In this document: positions 1 to 8,652 of the stretch, piece by piece
How positions within the stretch are numbered: position 1 is the first letter of the stretch
Layout: each line of letters opens with the position of its first letter
From: Cardiobacterium hominis
Lineage (GTDB): Bacteria; Pseudomonadota; Gammaproteobacteria; Cardiobacteriales; Cardiobacteriaceae
Assembly: GCF_900637305.1 (NCBI RefSeq)
Contig: NZ_LR134365.1
Location: 1-64,000 of the forward strand
Length of the DNA stretch: 64,000 nucleotides
Direction of reading: 5' to 3'
Notes under the pieces: generated by a model
Told to the model about the DNA's origin: nothing
What the model saw: only the letters and a program-made list of their open reading frames with translations
Databases searched by the model: none
Made by a program: the position numbers and the translations under genes

Positions 1-565
1 CTTTGTCGGTGTGCAGCACGGTGCCGTGGTCGCTGACGATGTGCATGCCAGTGGCGTTGATGTCGCCTTGTCCCGCCGCCACGACGACGGTATCGCCGGT
101 GATGGTGCCAGCTTTGTTCTGGTGGATTTCGGTTTCGACGTAGTCGCGCGTGTGGGTGCGTTTGAAGAGGCCGCGTTGTTTGCTTTCGCGGGCACTGATG
201 ATGTGCTCAACGATTTCTCCCGCCTCGGCGTCAACGCCTTTGGCACCGTAGAGGTATACCTGGCTTTTGCCGCTGTCGAGTTCGGCGGCTTTCATGGTCA
301 GTTTGCCATCGGTAGCGATGACGGCCAGTTTGCCGTCGCCGGTGGTGTGTACGCCTTTGTGTTCGCTCTGGTAGTGGTAGTCCTAGTTGCCCGCGTCCTT
401 TTTGTCGAGGGTTTGTTCGTAGACAAATTCTGCACCCAGGTCGGTTTTTTGGCCTTCGGCGGTGATGCTGTGGCAACTGGAAAGGCAGGCAAGCAAAACC
501 GGCAGCAGCATCACTATCGCCCATAGGCGGTGTTGAGGCTGTGCCGGTTTTGCGGTGGTGGTCAT
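1..565 (-). pseudogene. Left-edge cdiA-module fragment with lipoprotein signal and an amber stop
   Basis: This is the 5' part of a truncated CdiA module that runs off the left edge. From the ATG at 565 the frame encodes a signal peptide ending in the lipobox LSSC, then FHA-type sequence (GAEFVYEQTLDKKDAGN) closely matching the module that starts at 7635. An in-frame TAG at 383-385 replaces the Tyr codon found at the same place in that copy (DAGN-stop-DYHY instead of DAGNYDYHY). Beyond the stop the same frame continues to resemble CdiA down to position 1. No good ribosome-binding site is visible. The stop makes a functional product unlikely. The toxin end lies outside the window. Confidence 0.75.
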
Positions 566-611
566 GGGGTTACTAGATGTGTAAGGGATGCGGGCATTAT
601 GCTTGTTTGGG

Positions 612-889
612 GCCAAGCGGGGCAAACACTGGGCTCGTCGTCAAGCGAGAAAAACACTGGGCGCGTCGTCAAGCGAGGTAAACGCTGGGCTTGTCGTCAA
701 GCGGGATAAATGCTGGCTTCGTCGCCAAGCGGCGTCATTACTGGGCTCACCGTCAAGCGGGATAAATACTGGCTCCGCCGCCAAGCGGGATAAATGCTGG
801 GCTCACCAATAAGCGAGGCAAATACTGGCTTCGCGCCAAGCGGGATAAATACTGGCTTCGCGGCCAAGTGGGATAAATGCTGGGGTCGT
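612..889. repeat. Tandem array of about ten 28-bp repeats
   Basis: About ten head-to-tail copies of a 28-bp unit read roughly GCCAAGCGGGATAAATACTG followed by GCTTCGTC. Units differ at several positions (for example gtcaagcgaggtaaacgctg, gccaagcggcgtcattactg), so the array is old or gene-converting. There are no unique spacers. It lies upstream of the left-edge cdiA fragment, where the homologous interval at 7660-7870 lacks it. The same core appears singly or in small groups in other intergenic stretches of this window. Confidence 0.9.
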
Positions 890-1062
890 ACAAAAAAATC
901 CGTCGCAGGGCGGCAGATTTTTGGTTTTCACCAAGGCGAAAGTGTCAGCTTTGAGCATTGTGCCTGTCTCGCCGCATGGGTAAACGGCAAGAAGCCTTTG
1001 TTTATCCCGCTTGGTGGCTTTTTCCTATTGCAAACCGCGTGGGCAGTGTCCTCATCCTGCGC
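890..1062. repeat. Intergenic stretch homologous to 7680-7870
   Basis: No gene is visible. The interval resembles 7680-7870 (shared words such as ggcaagaagcc and gtttatcccgcttgg). Both stretches sit just upstream of a lipoprotein-type cdiA module on the minus strand, so the module probably moved or duplicated with its leader. It contains one copy of the dispersed CCCGCTTGGC repeat. Confidence 0.6.
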
Positions 1063-1512
1063 TTATTCTTCATCATCAGTACCCGTCAGATACCACACCA
1101 TAAATTCGTAAAAGCTGTTCCAATGTGGCAGTGCATCCGTACCAAGCAGTTTTTGTTCGCCCAAATTAAAATCCCATACGGTGCCGTCATCTTTGTTATA
1201 CAGATAACCTCCTTCGCCTTCACCGGTAGAAAAGGATGTATTGTTCGGGCACTTCCCAGACTTCGCGGGCGAAGAAGGCTGTGCGAAGTAATGATTTTTG
1301 TGGTGGTGAAGGATCTACAATGGGAGAAGCGCCACCCCGATAGGTTCAAATTTCGGCCCATAGTAAGTTGAATAAAATTCATAGAATTCAGAATTTTTGG
1401 GTATATTTAGTTCATCTAATATCAACATACTTTCTTTTCTTCGTTGTTCACTTTTCAATGTCTGAAAAGGCTGTTTGCTCATAAGGTTTGCAACTTGTTC
1501 TTTCAGGTTCAT
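1063..1512 (-). pseudogene. Frameshifted duplicate of the SUKH-like immunity gene
   Basis: This is a damaged copy of the gene at 1551-1991. From the ATG at 1512 it encodes MNLKEQVANLMSKQPFQTL and continues like its neighbour to about residue 50, then shifts frame (a 2-bp insertion near 1335 relative to the neighbour) and stops at 1315. The remaining C-terminal part is recognisable in other frames, with a further 2-bp deletion near 1230, down to the homologous stop at 1063. Duplicated immunity genes downstream of a toxin cassette usually mark remnants of displaced toxin-immunity pairs. Confidence 0.8.
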
Positions 1513-1550
1513 TATTATCCTCCAAAATAAATTACTATACTCTATGCTTG

Positions 1551-1991
1551 TTATTCATCATCGGTTAGATACCACACCATAAATTCGTAAAAGCTGTTCC
1601 AATGTGGCTGTGCATCCGTACCAAGTAATTCTTGTTTACCCACATAGTAATCCCATACGGTGCCATCATCTTTGTTATACAGATAACCTCCTTCGCCTTC
1701 ACCAGTGGAAAAAAGTATGTATTGTTCGGGCACTTCCCAAGCATCGTGACCAACGAAAGCAGCATGCAATAAATAATTTTGTGGTGGCGAAGGATCTACA
1801 ATGGGAGATGCGCCACTCCGATAATTCAAATTTTGCCCATAGTAAGTTGAATAAAATTCGTAGAATTCAGAATTTTTAGGAACATTTAATTCATCTAATA
1901 TCAACATACTTTCTTTTCTTCGTTGCTCACTTTTCAATGTCTGAAAAGGCTGATTGTTCATAAGCATTGCAACTTGTTCTTTCATGTTCAT
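1551..1991 (-). CDS. SUKH (SMI1/KNR4)-like immunity protein
   Basis: A 146-residue cytoplasmic protein with no signal or membrane segment. Its acidic, aromatic-rich composition and the pattern of a short N-terminal helix region followed by FYEFYSTYYG, a glycine-rich YILFSTGEGEGGYLY strand pair and a C-terminal FYEFMVWYLTDDE helix resemble SUKH-fold immunity proteins. It begins inside the 3' end of the HINT-LHH toxin frame (65-bp overlap) and is AT-rich like other toxin and immunity tips here. Its expected role is to bind and neutralise the LHH nuclease next to it. The assignment to SUKH is by sequence feel and gene order, not by a search. Confidence 0.7.
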   Translation of the reverse strand: MNMKEQVAMLMNNQPFQTLKSEQRRKESMLILDELNVPKNSEFYEFYSTYYGQNLNYRSGASPIVDPSPPQNYLLHAAFVGHDAWEVPEQYILFSTGEGEGGYLYNKDDGTVWDYYVGKQELLGTDAQPHWNSFYEFMVWYLTDDE

Positions 1992-3165
1992 TATTTTCTC
2001 CGGGATATTGTTTGGCTCGATCTATCCAATAAGCAGTTTGGTCATTTCCAAATATACTCCTATCTTCAGGTACAGGAAATTTAGGATGCGCTTCAGGCCA
2101 GTATGGATGAACAGCCTTCCGCCCAGTTTGATTTGTAAGATGCAAATGGGTCTGCGCACTTAATTCAAATAATGCACCCCGCCCATCTTGTTGGGCATGG
2201 TGAAGTTGTAATTGCTCGTACTTGCCATTCTTAAGTACATATGGCGCCCTCCCAGCTTGCATTAGTTGTAAGTTGGTTCGCATATCACCATTTTTAATAA
2301 GTGGTTTCGCATTCGGATCAATCTGTTGTTGATAAACCCTATATTCCAATTTGGTGCCGTTTTGTGGCGCCTGCCATCTTTGTTCCCGTACAAAGTAGTT
2401 GTTATTGGAATATTCCTTGGTGCTGTTGGGAATAAATCCTGGCTTGGCATCAGGGTTCTGGTATTGCTCCATCCATTTATACTTATCGTTATTTGTCGTT
2501 TGCGACGATCGTCGTGTTGGATCTGATACAAATTTGCCTGTAGTTGGATTTGTGCTGAGTCCATTAGACCAGCGGAAGACATCGGGTTTGTTTGCATCTA
2601 CAACCACCACTTTGCCGCCAACAATATTGACCTCGCGGTAATAGGCGTTGCCGCTAGTGTTTTTAGCGACGGTTACCGGCCTGCCGCCATCAAAGAAGCT
2701 GTAAACCTCCTGTCCATCTATTTTTTTCACAGTCGCATTGGCAGGCAGTTGTGGCCATAGGCAGTCGTTATGCACCCAAACGCCGCTGCTGCCTTTTTCT
2801 CCCTTGATGAAATAGGTGTGATAGTCGGCGACGGTCAGGTTGTAGGCCTGGAGCGGTTCTTCCGCGATGCGGATGCTGCGCACGGTGTGCCAGCGTTTGT
2901 CATCTCCCAGCAGGCGGTAGCCTTGCCGCAGTTTGGCGGCTTCGACCCACTGCGCGTTTTGTATTTCGCCCCGGTAGTCATGTCCCGGCGCGGCGGTGAG
3001 CGGGGTGTCCGCCTGTGCGAGGAAGGGGTGGATGGTGTTGGAGACGATGGTTTGGCTTTCGCCGCCCGGCGCCGTTAGGGTGAGATAAACCGTTTCGGCG
3101 TAGTCGTTTTGGTAGTGTGCCGTGACGGGTTTGTAGGCGGTGTTGCCTGTTTTTTCGTCGGTGAA
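1927..3165 (-). pseudogene. Orphan CDI toxin tip: partial HINT domain plus LHH nuclease
   Basis: The frame is open from 3165 (just after an in-frame TAA) to the stop at 1927, but has no credible start. It opens in the middle of a pretoxin HINT domain, which closes with the typical NLTVADYHTYFI ... VWVHNDC. HINT domains in polymorphic toxins autocleave to release the C-terminal toxin. The toxin part ends in a region with LQLHHAQQDG and THLHL, the signature of LHH (HNH-superfamily) nucleases. The part before 2770 is GC-rich and the toxin is AT-rich, as expected for an exchanged tip. The 5' part of the gene is missing, so this is best seen as a silent cassette. The last 20 residues overlap the immunity gene and may be non-native. 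Confidence 0.75.
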
Positions 3166-3263
3166 TTATAGAAACTTAGTATTTATCTTGATTGACCAAT
3201 TTCTCAGCCATCACAAACTATATAGGAAACAAGTCGTCTAACATTCTCTTGTCTATCAATCTA

Positions 3264-3557
3264 TCAAAGAATCTTAACGGGGAAAGTTAATGCCTTATCC
3301 CCTTCAACATAACTCCATATTATTTTATGCATTCTGTCTAATTTTTTTGTCCTGTCTTCCACATTCATAAAGTTCATTATGAACCTCTCAAATTCATTAG
3401 AATTTATTCCTCGAATAACACTTCCGTCTAATGTTTTTGTTTCTATTAAATTGACGGAAATTTTATTTACAATCCCTTTATATCTAAAGAACAAGGTTGC
3501 CTCATGGCTATCATGGTTATGCTGAATTTTATTCAAAAAAAGATGTTTATTGTTCAT
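3264..3557 (-). CDS. cdiI: Candidate immunity protein for the cysteine-peptidase toxin
   Basis: A 97-residue protein of no recognised family. The start at 3557 is favoured because it overlaps the stop of the upstream cdiA module (ATGAACAATAA shares both signals) and has GGAG six bases ahead; a start at 3593 is possible but lacks this. It has no signal peptide and is AT-rich and lysine/asparagine-rich. Its position directly after a toxin tip makes it the expected cognate immunity protein. Function is inferred from gene order only. Confidence 0.65.
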   Translation of the reverse strand: MNNKHLFLNKIQHNHDSHEATLFFRYKGIVNKISVNLIETKTLDGSVIRGINSNEFERFIMNFMNVEDRTKKLDRMHKIIWSYVEGDKALTFPVKIL

Positions 3558-6500
3558 AAACAGCTCCGCCAGTCCAATAATTTGTAAATTCATCTCTAGT
3601 CATTTTATAACTAGTCCCATGCCACGGATCATGAATGATCATTTTACCATTTTTATCAGATCCTTTTACAACTACCCAATGTCCAATTTTTTCTCCTTTT
3701 TCCCACATCATGGCCGCCCAAGATCCTGTTTTATTTAGGGGTTCTAAGCTGTCTACAGAAACAAAATTTCCTTGCCAGCGTCCTGAACCTAGCTTATTTA
3801 AATCTCTAGCAAGGTCGTTAGTACTTTTTACTTCTAGACCCAATGCAGTTTGTTTTGCAAATATATTTCGATCTTTTAATAACATTTCGCCGCAAGCAGC
3901 GCCACACGAGACATTGTTTATTTGTTTTACTACCTCAGGATTGGATATTTCATCCATTACTTTCCAGGATCCACCAGCACCCGCTTTGAAATCAGAAGGC
4001 ATTTTTGTGGTTGCACTTTCCGGCAGAAATTTGGGAGTGACAGAATATGTTCTGGCATGAGCTATTGCAGCACCTCTTGCTGCTGTGGCAAAACCCGAGC
4101 CAACATCTAACATTAATTGTGAATTGGCTGCTGCCCCTTCGGATAGTCCCAATCCTTTTAGGGTATTAACCATTGTGGTCTGGCGCTGCTGGCTTCTGCG
4201 GGCACCAAAATTGTCTGCACCGGTCATAACATGGTCTGTAGCAGATACAAATCCTGCTGTGCCTAAATAACAGGTCGCACCTCCAGATTCCAGGCACGCC
4301 GACATGGCGACGGCAGAAGCTGCTGCTTGTGCAAAACCACCAGCCATTTCTGCAGACGGCAATACATATCTATGCAGCTTGCTGTTGTCTTCAAGTTCAA
4401 ATTTTATCTTTTTGCGTGTTTCGTAATTTTCTACTATCCTTGGGTTATCTTTAAGGTATTGCAAGGATTCTTTTTGCTCTGCTGCGTAGTTTTCTTTGAA
4501 TCGTTCATCTTGGATAAAGTCTATGATGTACTGGGTATACTGCTCACACTCTGCGGCACTTTCAGTACAGCGCGCTTTAACTGTGTCTTTTAGTATTTCG
4601 TAAGTTTTTTTGTTATCAGCAATACTTTGTTTGGGTTCTAATGCGGTATATGTCAGGTAATAGTTGTTATCCACCGCATTCCCCGCCGCCCTACTTGCCC
4701 CGTAAGCGGTCGTGCTGTTACCCACGGCCGCTCCGGCTCCCGCTGCCGCCAGGCCGAGGATGTTGCTTATGGTCTCTTTCTGCTCCGCCGTCAGCTTGCT
4801 GCTGTCCGAGGTGCCATAAAAACCTTTGGCAACTAGCGGCGCGCTGTATTCGGCTGCGCCGGTTATCGCGGCGCTGGTCGCCATGTCAGTACCACTGCCA
4901 CCGTTGGCTGCGCTGGTCAGTGCTGCCAGCGCCGCATGCGCGGCGATGTGTCCCGCACTGCCTTCGCTACCGTGTGCTTTCGCGTATTGGCCAATCTGGT
5001 AGGACACCAGCGGCGCCGCCGTGTTCGCTATTGTGCCCAACGCGCTGTCTGTCGGGGTCAGGCCGCCTTTGAGCATGTCCACCCCAATCGTCAGTTTGTC
5101 TAGTTTGGCCGCGGTTTCTTCGTCACCACGCTCGCGGTAGGCATCCGCCTGTTTGCGCAAGTCGTGTTTGATTCCTTGGGTCGTGCCGTCAAAACCCTGC
5201 ATCACTTGCGCCGTGCTGGTGATGTCGCGGGTCACTTTGTCCGCATCAAAGCTCACGCTTGTCGTGCCGTTGTGTTCTTTGACGTGCTCCAATGTGATAC
5301 CCCGGTTGGCATTTTTCGCCGCCTCTGCCGCGCTTTCTCCCGTCAGCAGGCGCTGCCCTGCGTCATCGCCGATGGTGAGGTTGGCGGTGTTGACGCTCCC
5401 TATGGTTACCCCTTCTTGCGAGCGCTGTTCGCGTCCTATGCCGAAGGTTTTGCCCACGCCGCTTTTGCCGACGTCCATAAATTCGCGTCTTTGTGCTTCG
5501 CCTTGCTCGAGTGTATCGCCGCTGAGCACGGCGCTCACTCCCAGCGCGATGCTCTTGCCTTTGTAGTTGCTGTAGTTGTGGATTTCTTCGCGCACCAGTC
5601 GGTCGGTGCTGAAGTGGTTTTTGCCTTCGGCTTCGGCTTTTGCCGTGCTGGTAATCAGTCCGCCCAAGACGGTCGTGCCTGTGTTGTGGATGCGGTAGCC
5701 GTCGTCTCCGGCATAGAAGCCGCTAACCCCGCCGGTTTTGTCCTGGCCGCTGTTTGCCAACGCGTCGTTTTGTTTGATGCTGCCCGTCAGCGCCTGGATG
5801 CGGTTGTTGCCGCTTTCTTGTACGCCCCGCACCGCGTCGCGCTGGCCGCTGTCGATGTTGACGGTTTTTTCGTGCGCGTCAACGCGGGTGTTCTGGTAGT
5901 CCAGGTTCACCGACACGCCGTAGCCATAGAGGACGTTGCCACTGAGCGCGTTCTGTCTGCTCTGGTAGTCCATTGTCCCTTGCGGGCTGTGGATTTCTAG
6001 GTCGCGCGTGTTGCCCTCTATGCTTTTGCCCAGGATTTGCGCGCCGTTGAGGAGGGTTTTGCCGTCGCCGATGTCGGTGTGGCCGGAGAGGCCGCCGATG
6101 TGGCTCAGGCGGTAGGTGGTGCTGTTGCCGTTGGTTTCGCCTTTGCCGATGTTGGCATTGGCGGTTATGCCTAGACCACCGCCGTTACTGCCACCCTGCA
6201 GGGCAATACCACCGCCACCGCCGCCGCTGTGTTGGTCGCTGTGGATTTCGCGGCGGGTTTCTGCCGCTTGGAAGGTTTTTTTGCCCTCGACGTTGAGCAT
6301 GGTAACGGCGCTGCCGCCCAGGTCGGAGCCGGTAATGTTCAGGGTGCTGCCCGCACCTTTACCGCGGATGTTGAGGTATACGCCGCTGTCGCCTGTCAGC
6401 TGGCTGCTTTGCAGGATGTCTTCCCGGCTGCGCTGGTGGCTGCTGCTGTGCTGGCTGCCGCCGCTAATCGAGAGGTTGATCAGGGTGCCGCCAGAGCCGC

Positions 6501-7635
6501 TTTGGACGGCTTCGTTTACCGCCTGGACGGCTTTGTATCCGCTCCAGGCGGCATTGGCCGCCGCCATCGCCTTGACCCGCGCGTTGTCGCTTTTGCCCAG
6601 GTGCTGCAGGTTTTTCCGCGCCATTTGTGCCGCGTTGACCAGGGCGCCGCTCAGGTTCACGGTGATGCCTGTCTGTTTGTAGCGGCTGTTCATTTCTTGT
6701 TTTTGTTCGCCACGCATGACGTCCAGCTCGGCGCTTTGTGCATTGAGGTAGACGTTACCGGCGCGGTTGCGTTCGGCCGGGCTGAGTGCCAGCCATTGTT
6801 CTTTGGTGAGCGGCCCGCCTGCGCGTCCTGCATGGACGATGGCCCCTTGTTCGCGGTAATGTCCGCCTGCGTCGATAGTGACGTTGCCGTCTATCGCCCC
6901 GACCACCGTTGCGGTGTGGCCTTTCAGGTCCAGGGTGTTGTCGCTGCTCTGGCTACGGCTGCCAAGGGTGACGCCGATGCCGCCCGAGCCCATCAGCCCC
7001 ACTTTGCGTTTGCTGTGCCGCTCTTCGCTGTGGTAGGTGTTCTCCCCGGCTTTGAGGGTGATGTCGCCCTGGCGGGTTTGTAGTAATGCGCCGTGCTCGC
7101 CAACGATGTTGCTGCCAACGGCGTTGATGTCGCCACGGTCGGCAACGAGCGCCACGCTGTCGCCGGTGATGTCGCTGGTTTTGACCTGGTGGGCTTCCCA
7201 GCTTTCGTAGTCGCGTGTGTGGCTGCGTTTGAGGAAGCCGCGTTGTTTGCTTTCGCAGGCGCTGATGGTGTGCTCAACGATTTCCCCCGCCTCGGCGTCA
7301 ACGCCTTTGGCACCGTAGAGGTATACCTGGCTTTTGCCGCTGTTGAGTTCGGCGGCTTTCATGGTCAGTTTGCCATCGGTGGCGATGATGGTCAGTTTGC
7401 CGTCGCCGCTGGTGTGTACGCCTTTGTGTTCGCCCCGGTAGTGGTAGTCGTAGTTGCCCGCGTCTTTTTTGTCGAGGGTTTGTTCGTAGACAAATTCTGC
7501 ACCCAGGTCGGTTTTTTTGCCCTGGATGAGGGTGGTGCTGTGGCAACTGGAAAGGCAGGCAAGCAAAACCGGCAGCAGCATCGCTATCGCCCATAGGCGG
7601 TGTTGATGCAGTGCCGGTTCTGCGCTGTTGGTCAT
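3547..7635 (-). CDS. 5'-truncated CdiA module with lipoprotein signal and C39-like cysteine peptidase tip
   Basis: A 1362-residue protein. The N-terminus is a lipoprotein-type signal (RLWAIAMLLPVLLACLSSC) instead of a TPS secretion domain, followed directly by the second FHA repeat region and the pretoxin region with VDNN at the usual VENN place. Residues up to FLPE (about 1205) are almost identical to cdiA2. The last ~157 residues are unique and look like a papain/C39-type cysteine peptidase: NVSCGAACGE (catalytic Cys), GHWVVVKG (His), HDPWHG (Asp). The start at 7635 is chosen because the matching left-edge copy keeps this ATG in frame, whereas the ATG at 7659 is not conserved in frame. No strong ribosome-binding site is visible. 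Without a TPS domain it cannot use CdiB in the standard way. It may be a silent donor cassette or an anchored variant. Confidence 0.7.
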   Translation of the reverse strand: MTNSAEPALHQHRLWAIAMLLPVLLACLSSCHSTTLIQGKKTDLGAEFVYEQTLDKKDAGNYDYHYRGEHKGVHTSGDGKLTIIATDGKLTMKAAELNSGKSQVYLYGAKGVDAEAGEIVEHTISACESKQRGFLKRSHTRDYESWEAHQVKTSDITGDSVALVADRGDINAVGSNIVGEHGALLQTRQGDITLKAGENTYHSEERHSKRKVGLMGSGGIGVTLGSRSQSSDNTLDLKGHTATVVGAIDGNVTIDAGGHYREQGAIVHAGRAGGPLTKEQWLALSPAERNRAGNVYLNAQSAELDVMRGEQKQEMNSRYKQTGITVNLSGALVNAAQMARKNLQHLGKSDNARVKAMAAANAAWSGYKAVQAVNEAVQSGSGGTLINLSISGGSQHSSSHQRSREDILQSSQLTGDSGVYLNIRGKGAGSTLNITGSDLGGSAVTMLNVEGKKTFQAAETRREIHSDQHSGGGGGGIALQGGSNGGGLGITANANIGKGETNGNSTTYRLSHIGGLSGHTDIGDGKTLLNGAQILGKSIEGNTRDLEIHSPQGTMDYQSRQNALSGNVLYGYGVSVNLDYQNTRVDAHEKTVNIDSGQRDAVRGVQESGNNRIQALTGSIKQNDALANSGQDKTGGVSGFYAGDDGYRIHNTGTTVLGGLITSTAKAEAEGKNHFSTDRLVREEIHNYSNYKGKSIALGVSAVLSGDTLEQGEAQRREFMDVGKSGVGKTFGIGREQRSQEGVTIGSVNTANLTIGDDAGQRLLTGESAAEAAKNANRGITLEHVKEHNGTTSVSFDADKVTRDITSTAQVMQGFDGTTQGIKHDLRKQADAYRERGDEETAAKLDKLTIGVDMLKGGLTPTDSALGTIANTAAPLVSYQIGQYAKAHGSEGSAGHIAAHAALAALTSAANGGSGTDMATSAAITGAAEYSAPLVAKGFYGTSDSSKLTAEQKETISNILGLAAAGAGAAVGNSTTAYGASRAAGNAVDNNYYLTYTALEPKQSIADNKKTYEILKDTVKARCTESAAECEQYTQYIIDFIQDERFKENYAAEQKESLQYLKDNPRIVENYETRKKIKFELEDNSKLHRYVLPSAEMAGGFAQAAASAVAMSACLESGGATCYLGTAGFVSATDHVMTGADNFGARRSQQRQTTMVNTLKGLGLSEGAAANSQLMLDVGSGFATAARGAAIAHARTYSVTPKFLPESATTKMPSDFKAGAGGSWKVMDEISNPEVVKQINNVSCGAACGEMLLKDRNIFAKQTALGLEVKSTNDLARDLNKLGSGRWQGNFVSVDSLEPLNKTGSWAAMMWEKGEKIGHWVVVKGSDKNGKMIIHDPWHGTSYKMTRDEFTNYWTGGAVYEQ

Positions 7636-7659
7636 GGGATGAGGAATGAATGCGGGCAT

Positions 7660-7879
7660 TATGCCTGTTATTTCACGTCAAACGGTGTGGTTACGGGGTT
7701 TCGCGCAAAAAAATTCTGCTGTCTTGCGGCGGATTTTTTTATTTTCGCCAAGGCTAAAGCCTCGGTTTTGGGCGTTGTGCCTGTTTCGTCGCCTGGGCAA
7801 GCGGCAAGAAGCCCGTGTTTATCCCGCTTGGCGGGTTTTCCAGCTATCCAAACCGTGTGGATAACACAAATGGCTAATT
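7660..7879. repeat. Intergenic stretch with dispersed repeat
   Basis: No gene is seen. The stretch is homologous to 890-1062 and contains one copy of the dispersed core gtttatcccgcttggcgg at about 7819-7836. Confidence 0.55.
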
Positions 7880-8650
7880 CTACGCTTGCTCTTCTATATT
7901 GAAATTATTTTTAAAAAAATCCAGCCATATTTGTAATGGCTCGGTATTCTCTCGTTCGTTCCAATATAATATTTTTAGCCATGACAATACATGTAAAGAT
8001 TTTCCTGACATTAACCATCCATCATTTATGTTATGTATCAGCATCTTTTTGGCTGCCAAAAACAATTCTTCTTTATCATATACTCCTTGCTCATTATGCA
8101 AACAATAAGCGTATTCTATTGTCTTCTCATTTTTTGTTCTTTTTATGTTTGGTGTTTGTTTACCGTAAGCTCTTTCATAAATTTCTATACCTGTTTTATA
8201 GGATTTTGCATGTAAGCAATACAATATAATGTCTTCATTATATAAAGAATTATCATACAAAGGATCAGTATCGGAATCAGGATTATCTAAGAGATCGATC
8301 TGATAGAGTTCAATTGCCTTATGCCATAAAGAAAAACAGTTTTCTCTATCTCTTATCCAATACGCCAAGGCTAGATTTGCATGCAATTTTTTTTGCTTGA
8401 AGCTAATGTATTCATCTAGATTAGGCCCCATACCCTCATTTCTAGATATGGCAAACTGCAGCCAATCTATGACTCTATCTAGCAAAGGTTGATATTCCTG
8501 CGCTAGCCCAACTAAGGCCGCTTTTATATAAGCATTAAGATCGCTCATGGCAAAGTTGCCTATGGGATCATTTGTCATATCAATCTCTTGATTCATGGTG
8601 TATTGGTAATACCATTCTGCATTATCTTTACTAAGTGGCAATTCAAACAT
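7880..8650 (-). CDS. cdiI: Candidate immunity protein of the third CDI module
   Basis: A 256-residue, helix-rich, acidic cytoplasmic protein that starts 2 bp after the stop of the upstream truncated cdiA module, the standard place for cdiI. It has no recognised family; several Trp/Tyr-rich helices (ALAYWIRDRENCFSLWHKAI, HVLSWLKILYWNERENTEP) suggest an all-alpha or tetratricopeptide-like fold. It is AT-rich compared with the cdiA scaffold. Its role as inhibitor of the PD-(D/E)xK-like tip is inferred from position. Confidence 0.65.
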   Translation of the reverse strand: MFELPLSKDNAEWYYQYTMNQEIDMTNDPIGNFAMSDLNAYIKAALVGLAQEYQPLLDRVIDWLQFAISRNEGMGPNLDEYISFKQKKLHANLALAYWIRDRENCFSLWHKAIELYQIDLLDNPDSDTDPLYDNSLYNEDIILYCLHAKSYKTGIEIYERAYGKQTPNIKRTKNEKTIEYAYCLHNEQGVYDKEELFLAAKKMLIHNINDGWLMSGKSLHVLSWLKILYWNERENTEPLQIWLDFFKNNFNIEEQA

Positions 8651-8652
8651 TT

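Noticed and set aside
612-889. CRISPR array
   Set aside because: The 28-bp units are contiguous without unique spacers, vary internally, and no cas genes are present.
5164-7083. Long plus-strand open frames over the cdiA modules (also 10777-12549, 15373-17292, 17458-18312, 20189-22086, 26120-28036)
   Set aside because: They are antisense to repetitive cdiA coding sequence, have low-complexity Val/Ala/Phe-rich translations, and recur simply because the DNA repeats.
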